NCBI GenBank assembly: GCA_016706565.1
Contig: JADJJI010000011.1
Location: 434,001 to 498,000, forward strand
Source of the DNA: Piscinibacter sp.
Lineage (GTDB): Bacteria > Pseudomonadota > Gammaproteobacteria > Burkholderiales > Burkholderiaceae_C
Direction of reading: 5' to 3'
Length of the DNA stretch: 64,000 nucleotides
In this document: positions 26,884-34,793 of the stretch, piece by piece
Layout of the letters: each line of letters starts with the position of its first letter
Numbering within the stretch: the first letter of the stretch is position 1
The notes under the pieces: model-generated
Told to the model about the DNA's origin: nothing
The model's input: the letters and a program-made list of their open reading frames with translations, nothing else
Database searches by the model: none
Program-made: the position numbers and the translations under genes

Positions 26884-27999
26884 ATGCTGCAGCGGCGCAG
26901 TCTCCTGCGCAGCGCCTCCATGCCCTCACGACGCGATCTCTCCCTCTGGCTGCTCGGCAGCGCGCTGGCCGGCTGCGCCGCGCCGCCGGTGCGCCGGCAG
27001 TCCAGCCCGTCGCCGGTGTGGCCGGTGCCGCCCGAGCAGCCGCGCTATGCGCACGAGGCCACGCTGCGCAACGCCGCCAGCGCCGCCGACGACTCGCCGG
27101 CGACGCGGCTGCGCCAGTCGCTGACCGGCGAGGGCGAGGCGGCCAGCTTCGGCAAGCCGGCCGCGGTGGCGGTGTCGCGCGGCCGCGTCTACGTCGGTGA
27201 CACCGAGGGCCGGCGCATCTTCGTGTTCGACCTCGCGCGGCGGCGCAGCTTCGCCTTCGGCACGCGGCGCGAGGGCGAGTTGCGCAAGCCCGCCGGCATC
27301 GCCGTCGATGCGAACGGCATCGTGCACGTGGTCGATGCGAGTGCGCGCCGGCTCGTCGTCTACGACGCGATCGGGTTGTTCCAGCGTGCCATCGACGGCG
27401 CGGCCGAGTGGGTGCGCCCCACCGGCGTGGCCGTGAGCGCCGACGGCGCGCGGCTGCACGTGGTCGACACCGGCGGTGTCGAGAGCGATGCGCACCGCGT
27501 GCTCAGCTACGACGCGCAGGGCCGGCTGCTGCGCAGCATCGGCCGGCGCGGTGAGGCGGCCGGCGAGTTCAACCTGCCGGTGGACGCGGCGCTCGCGCCC
27601 GACGGCCTGCTGTGGGTGCTGGACGCGGGCAACTTCCGCCTGCAGGCCTTCGACGAGCAAGGCCGGTTCGTGCGCGCCTTCGGCTCGCCGGGCAACGGCC
27701 TGGGCCAGTTCGGCCGGCCGCGCGGCCTGGCGATCGACCGCGAGGGCCTGATCTACGTGAGCGACGCCAGCTTCGGCAACGTGCAGGTGTTCCAGGCCGA
27801 CGGGCAACTGCTGCTGGCGCTCGGCTCGCGCGCCGCGCAGGACGGGCCGGGGCGCTTCTCGCTGCCTTCGGGCGTGGCCTGCGACGAGACGGGCCGCGTC
27901 TACGTGGTCGATCAGTTCTTCCACAAGGTCGAGGTGCTGCGCCGGCTCGGCGACGCGGAAGGGCAGCAGCGGCTGCGCGAGGCGCTCGCCGCGGCTTGA
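26884..27999 (+). CDS. NHL-repeat beta-propeller lipoprotein (copy 1)
   Basis: A 371-residue exported protein. The N-terminus has SRRDLSLWLLGSALAGC: an RR pair before the hydrophobic stretch and a lipobox cysteine, so a Tat- or Sec-exported lipoprotein. The body is a run of NHL blades (KPAGIAVDANGIVHVVD, LPVDAALAPDGLLWVLDAG, RPRGLAIDREGLIYVSD, LPSGVACDETGRVYVVD), giving a six-bladed propeller. ATG 26884 has AAGGGG 8 bases upstream; an ATG at 26920 would keep the lipobox. It precedes the 5-heme cytochrome and resembles the proteins at 31445 and 42011. Likely a scaffold or binding partner; no catalytic motif is seen. Confidence 0.85.
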   Translation: MLQRRSLLRSASMPSRRDLSLWLLGSALAGCAAPPVRRQSSPSPVWPVPPEQPRYAHEATLRNAASAADDSPATRLRQSLTGEGEAASFGKPAAVAVSRGRVYVGDTEGRRIFVFDLARRRSFAFGTRREGELRKPAGIAVDANGIVHVVDASARRLVVYDAIGLFQRAIDGAAEWVRPTGVAVSADGARLHVVDTGGVESDAHRVLSYDAQGRLLRSIGRRGEAAGEFNLPVDAALAPDGLLWVLDAGNFRLQAFDEQGRFVRAFGSPGNGLGQFGRPRGLAIDREGLIYVSDASFGNVQVFQADGQLLLALGSRAAQDGPGRFSLPSGVACDETGRVYVVDQFFHKVEVLRRLGDAEGQQRLREALAAA

Positions 28000-28038
28000 C
28001 CTGCATCACGCCACCGTGCCATCGAAGGCGTGCGGCCG

Positions 28039-28073
28039 TCCCGAATGCGGGAATGGGCGGCTCGATATCGGGA
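28039..28073. promoter_or_regulatory. paired palindromes, candidate activator sites (upstream of 5-heme gene)
   Basis: TCCCGAATGCGGGA at 28039-28052 is a perfect inverted repeat with a 4-base spacer. A weaker copy, GCTCGATATCGGGA, at 28060-28073 is centred 21 bp away. The same palindrome pair recurs at 32559 and 48107. The position, ~35-65 bp upstream of a sigma-54 promoter match, suits an NtrC-type activator. Confidence 0.65.
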
Positions 28074-28105
28074 AACTCCGGCCCCTGCTGCGAGGTGTTC
28101 AGCGC

Positions 28106-28121
28106 CGGTACGGGTATTGCA
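28106..28121 (+). promoter_or_regulatory. candidate sigma-54 promoter of the 5-heme cytochrome
   Basis: CGGTACGGGTATTGCA keeps the invariant GG and GC exactly 10 bases apart, with a perfect TTGCA -12 element and 4 of 6 matches to TGGCAC. Predicted start near 28133, 38 bases ahead of the ATG. Confidence 0.6.
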
Positions 28122-28170
28122 GCGAAGTCCGCGCTCGCGCACGACGCGAAGGCCAGGGAGGGCGCTCACG

Positions 28171-29118
28171 ATGGATCACGAAAGCATCTGCAAGGTCTGG
28201 CGCCTGGGCGCAGTGTTCGCGCTGGCGGCGCTTGTGCAGGCCGGCGCCTGGGCCGGCCCCGACCCGGCGCCGGGCACGGCCTCGAAGTTCAGCAACCGAG
28301 GCAGCGTCGCCAACACGCGCCACAACCTCACGCAGCGGCCCAACGAGGTCGGGCCGGGCGGGCCGATCAACGCAGCGCTGATGGACACGCAGCGCAACAA
28401 CTACGGCGAGGTGTGCGTCTACTGCCACACGCCGCACGGCGCCAACCAGACGATCGCGGCGCCGCTGTGGAACCGCACGACCAAGAACAACACCTACCAG
28501 ACCTACGACCTGCTCAACACCGCCTCGCTGACGCAGCCGGTCTCGCAGCCCGGTGCGAGCTCGCTGACCTGCCTGAGCTGCCACGACGGCACCACCGCGG
28601 TCGACGCGATCGTCAACATGCCGGGCTCGGGGCGCTACAACACGGCCCGTCTCACGTCGGACGCGCCGGCGCTGCTCAACGAGTGGCCGAATGCGTCGGT
28701 CACCCACGTCGGCCTGCAAGGCCCCGACCAGGGCTGCCTCGTCTGCCACAACCCGAACGGCGCCGGCGCGGCCTTCCCGACCGCATACGACTTCTCGGCC
28801 TTTGCCATCGGCACCGACCTGCGCAACGACCACCCGGTGGGCATCCGCTTCCCCACCGCCGCCGGGCCGGGCACCGACTTCAACGACCCCTCGCGCAAGG
28901 AGGCGCGGCTGGCCTGGTTCGACGGCAACGCCAACGCGCGCGCCGACGGCAACGAGATCCGCCTGTACAACAGCGGCGAAGGCTACGAAGTGGAATGCGC
29001 GTCCTGCCACGATCCGCACGGCGTGCCCTCGGCCGGGCCCGGCAGCAATTTCAACCCGACCTTCCTGCGCCTGCCCAATGCCGGCAGCGCGGTGTGCCTG
29101 ACCTGCCACACGAAGTGA
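28171..29118 (+). CDS. pentaheme c-type cytochrome (TRHNL family)
   Basis: A 315-residue exported cytochrome with a signal peptide (cleavage near AGAWA) and five CXXCH motifs: CVYCH, CLSCH, CLVCH, CASCH, CLTCH. The mature part has exactly five further histidines (in TRHNL, TPHG, VTHVG, NDHPVG, DPHGV), one per heme, which suggests all hemes are bis-His. It shares the TRHNL...EVCVYCHTPHG head and NDHP segment with the 4-heme (32752) and 11-heme (43084) proteins. Paired-CXXCH features (CLSCHDGT, CHDPHG) are clear. GGGAGG precedes the ATG. A sigma-54 promoter and palindromes lie upstream. Likely periplasmic or extracellular electron carrier. Confidence 0.9.
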   Translation: MDHESICKVWRLGAVFALAALVQAGAWAGPDPAPGTASKFSNRGSVANTRHNLTQRPNEVGPGGPINAALMDTQRNNYGEVCVYCHTPHGANQTIAAPLWNRTTKNNTYQTYDLLNTASLTQPVSQPGASSLTCLSCHDGTTAVDAIVNMPGSGRYNTARLTSDAPALLNEWPNASVTHVGLQGPDQGCLVCHNPNGAGAAFPTAYDFSAFAIGTDLRNDHPVGIRFPTAAGPGTDFNDPSRKEARLAWFDGNANARADGNEIRLYNSGEGYEVECASCHDPHGVPSAGPGSNFNPTFLRLPNAGSAVCLTCHTK

Positions 29119-29144
29119 GCGGCTGATCGAAGCGGCTCAGCCGC
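29119..29144. terminator. hairpin between convergent cytochrome genes
   Basis: Stem GCGGCTGA / TCAGCCGC (8 perfect pairs) with a 10-base loop, placed where the 5-heme and triheme genes converge. There is no T-run, so intrinsic termination is uncertain. Confidence 0.4.
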
Positions 29145-30150
29145 CTTCGCGGCGAAAGAAGGCGCGCGACACGTAGGCTGCCACCGCGTCGATCTCGCCG
29201 CGGCCGAGCACATGCCGCCAGGCCGGCATCGAGGTGCCGGGCAGGCCGTCGCGGATCGTGCTGCGCAGCCGCGCGGCCGGCATGTCACTCACCGAGTACA
29301 GGGTCAGGTCGCGCGCCTTGGGCTCCATGAACTGACCGATCCAGTTCTTGCCGGTGCCGTCGGCGCCGTGGCAGAACGCGCAGTTGGCCTGGAACAGTTT
29401 CTCGCCGCGCCGCTGCTGCGCATCCAGGCCTTCGACACGCGGCACCACGTCGTGCTTGGCATAGACGCTCGCACTCGACACGGCATCCACCGGCGGCGCC
29501 GTGTCCTGCCCCGGCACGAAGCCCATGCGCGGGTAGGACAGCGGGCGCGAGCTCCACGCCGGCCCCTCGTCGGCGACATGGGCGCGGTCGTGGCAGGACA
29601 CGCAGGCCGACAGGAACAGCTGCCGCCCGGCGCGCTGCGAGGGATCGAGCGACTCCACCGGCGCGTCGAGCTTGATCGCACCGGTGGCGAACGGGAACGC
29701 GGCGGCGAATCGCCCGTGATCGCTCCAGCCGTTCTCGGCGGTGTGGTACGCGGTGTTGGGCGCCTTGTCGCGCACGAACTCGCGCGCCACGAAGGCGGCC
29801 ACCGCCGTCATCTCGCGCTCGTCGAGGATGCCGCGGAAGGACTTCATCGCCGTGCCGCCTCGGCCCTCGCGCACGGTGGCGAGGATGGCGGGGGCATCGA
29901 GCGGCGCGCCGCGGGTGAAGTCGCGCGGCGGCGGTGCGAGGTAGGTGGCGGCCAGCGTCTTCGCGTCGCCCGAGTAGCCGTGGCAGAAGTAGCAACGGTA
30001 GTTGTAGACCTTGCGGCCCAGTTCGAGCGTGGCCGGGTCGGCCGCCGCCGCCGTGGCGGCGCGCGGCGCGGCGGCCTCGGCGGGGCGCTCGCCGCAACCG
30101 GGCAGCGCGAGCAGCCCCGCGGCCAGCGCGAGCGCCGCCACGGGTTTCAT
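29137..30150 (-). CDS. triheme c-type cytochrome lipoprotein
   Basis: A 337-residue exported protein with a lipobox (LPGC, near residue 19) and three CXXCH motifs: CYFCH, CVSCH, CAFCH. The first and third domains are class I-like (GGTAMKSFRGIL and PGTSMPAWRHVL supply the Met ligand region), and the middle motif lies in a separate segment. It is coupled to the diheme gene upstream by an ATGA overlap. Both proteins look like electron shuttles related to CcoP-type or c4/c5-like cytochromes, attached to a membrane. The partner is unknown. Confidence 0.88.
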   Translation of the reverse strand: MKPVAALALAAGLLALPGCGERPAEAAAPRAATAAAADPATLELGRKVYNYRCYFCHGYSGDAKTLAATYLAPPPRDFTRGAPLDAPAILATVREGRGGTAMKSFRGILDEREMTAVAAFVAREFVRDKAPNTAYHTAENGWSDHGRFAAAFPFATGAIKLDAPVESLDPSQRAGRQLFLSACVSCHDRAHVADEGPAWSSRPLSYPRMGFVPGQDTAPPVDAVSSASVYAKHDVVPRVEGLDAQQRRGEKLFQANCAFCHGADGTGKNWIGQFMEPKARDLTLYSVSDMPAARLRSTIRDGLPGTSMPAWRHVLGRGEIDAVAAYVSRAFFRREGG

Positions 30151-30986
30151 GGGCGCGCGGCGGTGGCCTGCGCGGCCGGTGCAGCAGCGATGAAGCTGCG
30201 GAACACGTACTCGGACACATCGGCGATCTGCTGCGGCGTGGCCACCTGCTTCCAGGCCGGCATCTCGCTGCCGTTGCGGCCCTCGCTCACCGCGGCGTAC
30301 AGCGCCAGCCGGTTGAAGCGCGCCCGCGATGCCGGCTCGACGAAGTTGCGCGGCTTCGGGTTGATGAAGTAGGCGCGTGGGCCTGCGCCGTCGCCGCGCG
30401 CGCCGTGGCAGGCGGCGCAGTTGGCCAGATAAAAAGCACCCCCGCGCTTGAAGTCTCCCTTCAGACCGTTGGGGAGGCCGGCCGTCATGTCGACCTGCAC
30501 GGGGGTGGAACCGCTGTCGGCTTCACGCCCGCCATGGGCCCGCGTGCCGGAGATGCCCGGCGTGCCGGGGCTGGCCTGCGTGCCGGGGTCGCGCTTGACG
30601 TAGGTGTTCAGCACATGGTCGGCGAGCACCGTGATGTCGGACTCGGAAAGCTGCGTCTTCCACGCCACCATCGCCGTGCCGGGCCGGCCGTGGGTGATGG
30701 CCAGCACGATGCGTTCGCGCGTGAGTTCCTGTCGCGAGGCCTCGGTGGTGAAGTCGCGTGGCGGCGTCGACAGCGAGCCGGTGGCGCGGCTGCGGCCATC
30801 GCCCTTGTCGCCATGGCAGACCGAGCAGTAGTTGTGGTACAGCAGCGCGCCGCGCGAGCTGCCCGCGGGCGCCGGTGACGCGGCCTGTGCGAGCTGCAGG
30901 CACTGCACGAGCAGCATCGCGGCGGCGGCGGCCAGGAGGCGCCGCCAGGCGGTCGCGGCGCGGCGTGGCGCGAGGGGCGGATTCAT
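30147..30986 (-). CDS. diheme c-type cytochrome
   Basis: A 279-residue exported protein with two class I cytochrome domains: CSVCH near residue 55 with GTAMVAWKTQL as the Met region, and CAACH near 190 with GSEMPAWKQVA. A Gly/Thr/Ser-rich linker (TQASPGTPGISGTRAHGG) joins them. The N-terminus is a long basic signal peptide. A strong sigma-54 promoter match on this strand (31029-31044) lies about 45 bases upstream of the ATG, back to back with that of the c5-like gene. It heads a two-gene operon with the triheme lipoprotein. Confidence 0.88.
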   Translation of the reverse strand: MNPPLAPRRAATAWRRLLAAAAAMLLVQCLQLAQAASPAPAGSSRGALLYHNYCSVCHGDKGDGRSRATGSLSTPPRDFTTEASRQELTRERIVLAITHGRPGTAMVAWKTQLSESDITVLADHVLNTYVKRDPGTQASPGTPGISGTRAHGGREADSGSTPVQVDMTAGLPNGLKGDFKRGGAFYLANCAACHGARGDGAGPRAYFINPKPRNFVEPASRARFNRLALYAAVSEGRNGSEMPAWKQVATPQQIADVSEYVFRSFIAAAPAAQATAARP

Positions 30987-31028
30987 CGATGCTCTCCCGG
31001 TGCTCGGTCCATGGTGTGGCCTCTTCGT

Positions 31029-31044
31029 TGCAACTTCCTTGCCA
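31029..31044 (-). promoter_or_regulatory. candidate sigma-54 promoter of the diheme-triheme operon
   Basis: On the minus strand TGGCAAGGAAGTTGCA: 5 of 6 matches at -24 and a perfect TTGCA at -12 with correct spacing. Predicted start near 31017. It abuts the oppositely directed promoter at 31046-31061. Confidence 0.75.
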
Positions 31045-31045
31045 C

Positions 31046-31061
31046 TGGCACGGCGTTTGCA
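31046..31061 (+). promoter_or_regulatory. sigma-54 promoter of the c5-like cytochrome gene
   Basis: TGGCACGGCGTTTGCA is a full match to the -24/-12 consensus TGGCAC-N5-TTGCA. Predicted start near 31073, 29 bases before ATG 31102. This is the best of the six matches in the window. Confidence 0.82.
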
Positions 31062-31101
31062 CTCCAGCGGCACGAACTTGATCACCACGGAGAGAACGAC
31101 G

Positions 31102-31413
31102 ATGGAATTCGCAAGAACGGGACTGGGCTTTCTCGCTTTCGGCATCGCGACGCTGGCCGGCACGGCCATGGCGGCCGATGGCAAGGCCGTCTACGACAAG
31201 ACCTGCGTGGTGTGCCACGCCAGTGGCGTGGCCAACGCTCCGAAGCTCGGCGACAAGGCCGCCTGGGCGCCGCGCATCGCCACCGGCAAGGACGCGCTGC
31301 TGCAGTCCGTCGTCAAGGGCAAGGGCGCGATGCCGCCGAAGGCCGGTGCCGCCGACCTGAAGGACGACGACATCAAGGCCGCGATCGACTACATGGTCGG
31401 CGCGTCCAAGTAG
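31102..31413 (+). CDS. cytochrome c5-like monoheme protein
   Basis: A 103-residue protein with a signal peptide (ending TAMAA) and one heme site, CVVCH, in a c5-like fold: TCVVCHASGVANAPKLGDKAAWAPRI, then GKGAMPPKAGAADL for the Met ligand and a final helix AAIDYMV. It is a soluble periplasmic electron carrier. GGAGAG lies 7 bases ahead of the ATG, and a perfect sigma-54 promoter lies upstream. The N-terminal domain of the protein at 37274 is a close relative. Confidence 0.9.
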   Translation: MEFARTGLGFLAFGIATLAGTAMAADGKAVYDKTCVVCHASGVANAPKLGDKAAWAPRIATGKDALLQSVVKGKGAMPPKAGAADLKDDDIKAAIDYMVGASK

Positions 31414-31444
31414 CCACGTTGGCCCGCCCTCGACAGGCCTGCCC

Positions 31445-32551
31445 ATGACGCGGATCGGGCCCGTTCTCGCCATGGCCGCCGGCACGGCGGCCATGCTGTT
31501 GCTGCAGGCCTGCATGCAGGTGCCACCGGCGACGCGAGAGGCGCCGCGCGAGCTGTTCTTCCCGTCGGCACCCGACGAGCCGCGCTTCGTGTTCGAACGC
31601 AGCATCCGCTCGAGCGCCGACATCCTGCCGGCCGAATCGGCCAGCGAACTGCGCAAGCTGGTCACCGGCGAGCAGGCCAGCGGTGAGGCGCTGGCCAAGC
31701 CCTATGCGGTGGCGGTGCACCGCGGCCGCATCTTCGTGTCGGACACGGTCTCGCGCTTCGTGCGCGTGTTCGACGTGCCGCAGGGCAAGCAGTTCAAGAT
31801 CGGCGAGGAGGAGGGCGTGGGCCAGCTCATCAAGCCGGTCGGGCTGGACATCGACGCCGCCGGCAACCTCTACGTGGCCGACATCGGCGCCAAGGCCATC
31901 ATGGTCTATGGCCCGGACCGGCGCTTCCTGCGCCGCGTCGGCAGCGACAAGTGGTTCTCGCGCCTGTCCAGCGTGACGGTCGACCCGGCCGGCACGCGCG
32001 TCTATGCCGTCGACCTCGGCGGCGTCACTTCCGAGCAGCACCAGGTGCGCGTGTTCGACGCCGTCAGCGGCGCGCACCTGCAGGACATCGGCAAACGCGG
32101 CAGCGGCCCGGGCGAGTTCAACCTGCCGCGCGACCTGGCCATCGGCAAGGACGGCCGGCTGTACGTGGTCGACGGCGGCAACTTCCGCGTCGTCGTGTTC
32201 GATCGCGAAGGCCGCTACCTGCAGAGTTTCGGCAGCGTCGGCAAGCAGTACGGCCAGTTCGCGCGGCCCAAGGAAGTGGCGATCGACCGCGACGGCAACG
32301 TCTACGTCGTCGATACCGCCTTCGGCAACTTCCAGATCTTCAACCCCGACGGCGAGCTGCTGCTGTTCGTCGGCGAGCGCTCCGAGCGCGACGGCCCGGC
32401 GCGCTACATGCTGCCCTCGGGCATCGCGGTCGACGAAGACGGCCGCGTGCTCGTCGTCGACCAGTGGTTCCGCAAGATCGACGTCTTCCGCCCCGTCGGC
32501 CTGCCCGAGAAGGGCGGCTTCCTCGCGCGCCCGGCCTCGCCGCTGCGCTGA
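31445..32551 (+). CDS. NHL-repeat beta-propeller lipoprotein (copy 2)
   Basis: A 368-residue lipoprotein (lipobox LLLQAC near residue 23) with NHL blades such as KPVGLDIDAAGNLYVAD, LPRDLAIGKDGRLYVVDGG, RPKEVAIDRDGNVYVVD and LPSGIAVDEDGRVLVVD. It closely resembles the proteins at 26884 and 42011, including an N-terminal segment with PDEPRFVFERSIRS. It lies between the c5-like and 4-heme cytochrome genes, upstream of the latter's own promoter. No catalytic residues are apparent; a structural or docking role with the adjacent cytochrome is inferred. Confidence 0.87.
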   Translation: MTRIGPVLAMAAGTAAMLLLQACMQVPPATREAPRELFFPSAPDEPRFVFERSIRSSADILPAESASELRKLVTGEQASGEALAKPYAVAVHRGRIFVSDTVSRFVRVFDVPQGKQFKIGEEEGVGQLIKPVGLDIDAAGNLYVADIGAKAIMVYGPDRRFLRRVGSDKWFSRLSSVTVDPAGTRVYAVDLGGVTSEQHQVRVFDAVSGAHLQDIGKRGSGPGEFNLPRDLAIGKDGRLYVVDGGNFRVVVFDREGRYLQSFGSVGKQYGQFARPKEVAIDRDGNVYVVDTAFGNFQIFNPDGELLLFVGERSERDGPARYMLPSGIAVDEDGRVLVVDQWFRKIDVFRPVGLPEKGGFLARPASPLR

Positions 32552-32558
32552 GCGCGCC

Positions 32559-32596
32559 TTCCCGATCGCGGGAACGCCGCTTCCCGGAAGCGGGAG
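32559..32596. promoter_or_regulatory. paired palindromes, candidate activator sites (upstream of 4-heme gene)
   Basis: TTCCCGATCGCGGGAA at 32559-32574 is a perfect 16-base inverted repeat, and TTCCCGGAAGCGGGAG at 32581-32596 is a near-perfect one. Centres are 22 bp apart, two helical turns. They end 64 bp upstream of the sigma-54 promoter match at 32660. The pair could be read as part of a terminator for the NHL gene, but no T-run follows. Confidence 0.72.
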
Positions 32597-32659
32597 GTTC
32601 AAGGCCCGTCACGACACCCTTTCGCAGCCCCCGCCGGGCTCGCGGCGCCGCGCGACAAA

Positions 32660-32675
32660 TGGCACAGAAACTGCA
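32660..32675 (+). promoter_or_regulatory. candidate sigma-54 promoter of the 4-heme cytochrome
   Basis: TGGCACAGAAACTGCA: perfect -24 TGGCAC, -12 CTGCA (one mismatch), GG and GC 10 bases apart. Predicted start near 32687, 65 bases ahead of ATG 32752. Confidence 0.75.
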
Positions 32676-32751
32676 GAAACAGGCTCGTCATGCGGGGCAT
32701 TGGGGAGTGTCGGGCTTGACGACTGTTCAACCAACCTTCGAGAGGGGCGAT

Positions 32752-33648
32752 ATGAAGATGGCATGGCTATCCAGCCGAGGGAGGTGGAGGGCGGCGTCCG
32801 CAGCGGTGTTTGCGACTCTGTTTCTCGGCCTTTCCGGCACTGCATCGGCGGGCATCAACGACACCCGGCACAACCTGGGTTCCGGCACCGGCATCGCCGG
32901 GCGCAACCAGGTCACCGACACGGCCGAGGTCTGCGTGTTCTGCCACACGCCGCACGGTGGCAGCACCACTGCGCCGGTGCCCTTGTGGAACAAGCGGCTG
33001 GGCGCGAACGGCACGCCGGCCGGCGGTGGTGCCTACACCACCTACGCGTCGCTGCAGACGCCCTCGCTGGACGGCGCGGTGGCCGCAGTGGGCGGCATCT
33101 CGCTGGCCTGCCTGTCGTGCCACGACGGTACGCAGGCGATGGACAACATCATCAACTCGCCCGGCTCCGGCGGTCTCGCCGCCGACGGCGGTGGCAACGG
33201 CGGACAGGCCTTCACCTGGAACACCGGCGGCACCGTCAATGCAGCCGGCGCACTGACCAGCGGCGCGGCGCTGATCGGCACCGACCTGTCCAACGACCAC
33301 CCGATCGGCATCCAGTACTGCGGTGGCGGCATGGACAACACCGGCGCCATCACCGGTTGCCGCGACCAGGACTTCAACCCTGCCACCACCGCCACGATCA
33401 ACGGCAACCAGGTGTTCTGGATCGACACCGGCGCGCCCGGCACGAAGCAGCGCACCGACTTGCCGCTGTACGTTCGGCCCGGCGAGGCCACGGCCACCGG
33501 CCCGCTGGTCGAGTGCGGCAGCTGCCACGACCCGCACGTGTCCACCGGCCAGGCCGGCCCGACCGGCACGGGCCGTGTCGCGGGCGAGACCTTCCTGCGG
33601 GTCTCGAATGCGAACAGTGCCGTGTGCACCGCCTGCCACGTGAAGTGA
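32752..33648 (+). CDS. tetraheme c-type cytochrome (TRHNL family), nanowire-like candidate
   Basis: A 298-residue exported cytochrome: signal peptide ending TASA, then four CXXCH motifs (CVFCH, CLSCH, CGSCH, CTACH). The mature chain has exactly four other histidines (TRHNL, TPHGG, NDHPIG, DPHVS), so every heme can have a distal His with none spare. It shares the family head and NDHPIGI segment with the 5- and 11-heme proteins and ends right after the last motif (CTACHVK). It is flanked by NHL lipoprotein, PpiC isomerase and beta-barrel genes and has its own sigma-54 promoter. A four-heme protein in this setting recalls OmcE-type filament cytochromes. That is inference. Confidence 0.88.
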   Translation: MKMAWLSSRGRWRAASAAVFATLFLGLSGTASAGINDTRHNLGSGTGIAGRNQVTDTAEVCVFCHTPHGGSTTAPVPLWNKRLGANGTPAGGGAYTTYASLQTPSLDGAVAAVGGISLACLSCHDGTQAMDNIINSPGSGGLAADGGGNGGQAFTWNTGGTVNAAGALTSGAALIGTDLSNDHPIGIQYCGGGMDNTGAITGCRDQDFNPATTATINGNQVFWIDTGAPGTKQRTDLPLYVRPGEATATGPLVECGSCHDPHVSTGQAGPTGTGRVAGETFLRVSNANSAVCTACHVK

Positions 33649-33669
33649 CGCGCTGACGCGCTGCAGACC

Positions 33670-33707
33670 ACGGGGCCGGGCATCACATGCCTGGCCCCGT
33701 CTTTCTT
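33670..33707 (+). terminator. intrinsic terminator after the 4-heme cytochrome gene
   Basis: Stem GGGGCCGGGCAT / ATGCCTGGCCCC (one mismatch) with a 3-base loop, followed by CGTCTTTCTT. It lies 20 bases after the stop and should end or attenuate transcription before the ppiC-like gene. Confidence 0.8.
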
Positions 33708-33742
33708 CCGGACCACCCCACCACGTATCGAGGATGAGCGCC

Positions 33743-34768
33743 ATGTCTTCGGCTTCACGAGCAGCGACCGGCCTGATGGCCCTGCTGGCTGCGCTGAACC
33801 TTGCACCCACGGCCGCGGCTGCCGATGCGGCCGCCGCGGGCAAGCCTGCGCCGGCGGCCTTCGCGACGGTGGGCGACACCGTCGTCAGCGCCGCCGACTA
33901 CCAGCGTGCGCTGGCGGTGGCGATGCGCAAGAAGTACTACCACGCCAAACCGCCCGAAGGCGAGTACGCGAAGTTCCAGCGCGAGGTCGGCGACGAGGTC
34001 GTCAACCGCGTGCTGCTGCTGGCCGAGGCGAAGCGTCGCGGCATCCAGCCCGACCGCGCGATGATCGATGCCACCGTCGCCGGCTACGACAAGCAGTACG
34101 GTGGCAGCGCCAACTGGAAGGCCAACCGCGACAAGATGCTGGCGGCCGTGGTGCCGCAGCTCGAGAGCGACAGCCTGCTCGAGCGACTGGGCAAGCTGGT
34201 CAAGGCCGTGCCCGAGCCGAGCGAAGCGGTGGCGCGCGCCTACTACGACAAGCACAAGGACCTGTTCGTCGAGCCCGAGCAGGTCAAGCTCAGCGTGATC
34301 CTGCTGAAGGTCGACCCGAGTTCGCCGCAGGCGGTGTGGAACGGCGCGCTGGAAGAGGCTCGCGGCATCCACCGCAAGCTCAAGGCCGGCGCCGATTTCG
34401 CCGAGATGGCCAAGCTGCATTCGGGCGACAAGTCGGCCGCGCAGGGCGGCCAGATGGACTACACCCACCGCGGCATGTTGCCCGAGGCGGTGCATGGCGT
34501 GGTCGACAAGCTCAAGGCCCGCGAGCTCGCCGAGCCGGTGCAGCTGCTCGAGGGCGTGGCCATCATGCGCCTGGACGATCGCCGCGCCGCCAAGCAGCGC
34601 GCCTTCGACGAGGTCAAGCCGCGTGCCGCCGACCTGTGGCAGCGCGAGGAGTCGCAGGCGCGCTGGGACAAGCTGATCGCCGAGCTGCGCCGAGCCACGC
34701 CCGTGCGCATCGACGAAAGCCAGTATGTGCCGCTGCCCGCGACCCCGGAGAAGGTGCGCGCCGGCTGA
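33743..34768 (+). CDS. periplasmic PpiC-type peptidyl-prolyl isomerase
   Basis: About 341 residues, with a signal peptide ending TAAAADA. A SurA/PrsA-like helical chaperone region (PAAFATVGDTVVSAADYQRAL...AEAKRRGIQPDRAMIDATV) is followed by a parvulin domain around residues 160-265 (EQVKLSVILLKVD, AGADFAEMAKLHSGDKSAAQGGQMDY, LPEAVHGVVDKLKARELAEPV). ATG 33743 has GAGGATG upstream; an ATG at 33734 is too close to the same site. Its place directly before the beta-barrel gene suggests it assists folding of the barrel or of the cytochromes, as PPIases do in other extracellular-electron-transfer loci. Confidence 0.88.
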   Translation: MSSASRAATGLMALLAALNLAPTAAAADAAAAGKPAPAAFATVGDTVVSAADYQRALAVAMRKKYYHAKPPEGEYAKFQREVGDEVVNRVLLLAEAKRRGIQPDRAMIDATVAGYDKQYGGSANWKANRDKMLAAVVPQLESDSLLERLGKLVKAVPEPSEAVARAYYDKHKDLFVEPEQVKLSVILLKVDPSSPQAVWNGALEEARGIHRKLKAGADFAEMAKLHSGDKSAAQGGQMDYTHRGMLPEAVHGVVDKLKARELAEPVQLLEGVAIMRLDDRRAAKQRAFDEVKPRAADLWQREESQARWDKLIAELRRATPVRIDESQYVPLPATPEKVRAG

Positions 34769-34793
34769 ACGCCGGCGCGTGCGCAGGCTGCCC

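Noticed and set aside
30993-31010. TCCCGGTGCTCGGT as a copy of the activator palindrome near the divergent promoters
   Set aside because: Only the left half matches; the right half has too few matching bases to call.
31078-31090. TTGAT half-site upstream of the c5-like gene as FNR box
   Set aside because: No complementary ATCAA half at the right distance; it also lies downstream of the sigma-54 start.
32559-32596. The GC-rich inverted repeats as a plain terminator of the NHL gene
   Set aside because: Two phased copies of one motif, no T-run and recurrence at two other promoters favour protein-binding sites, although a double role cannot be excluded.
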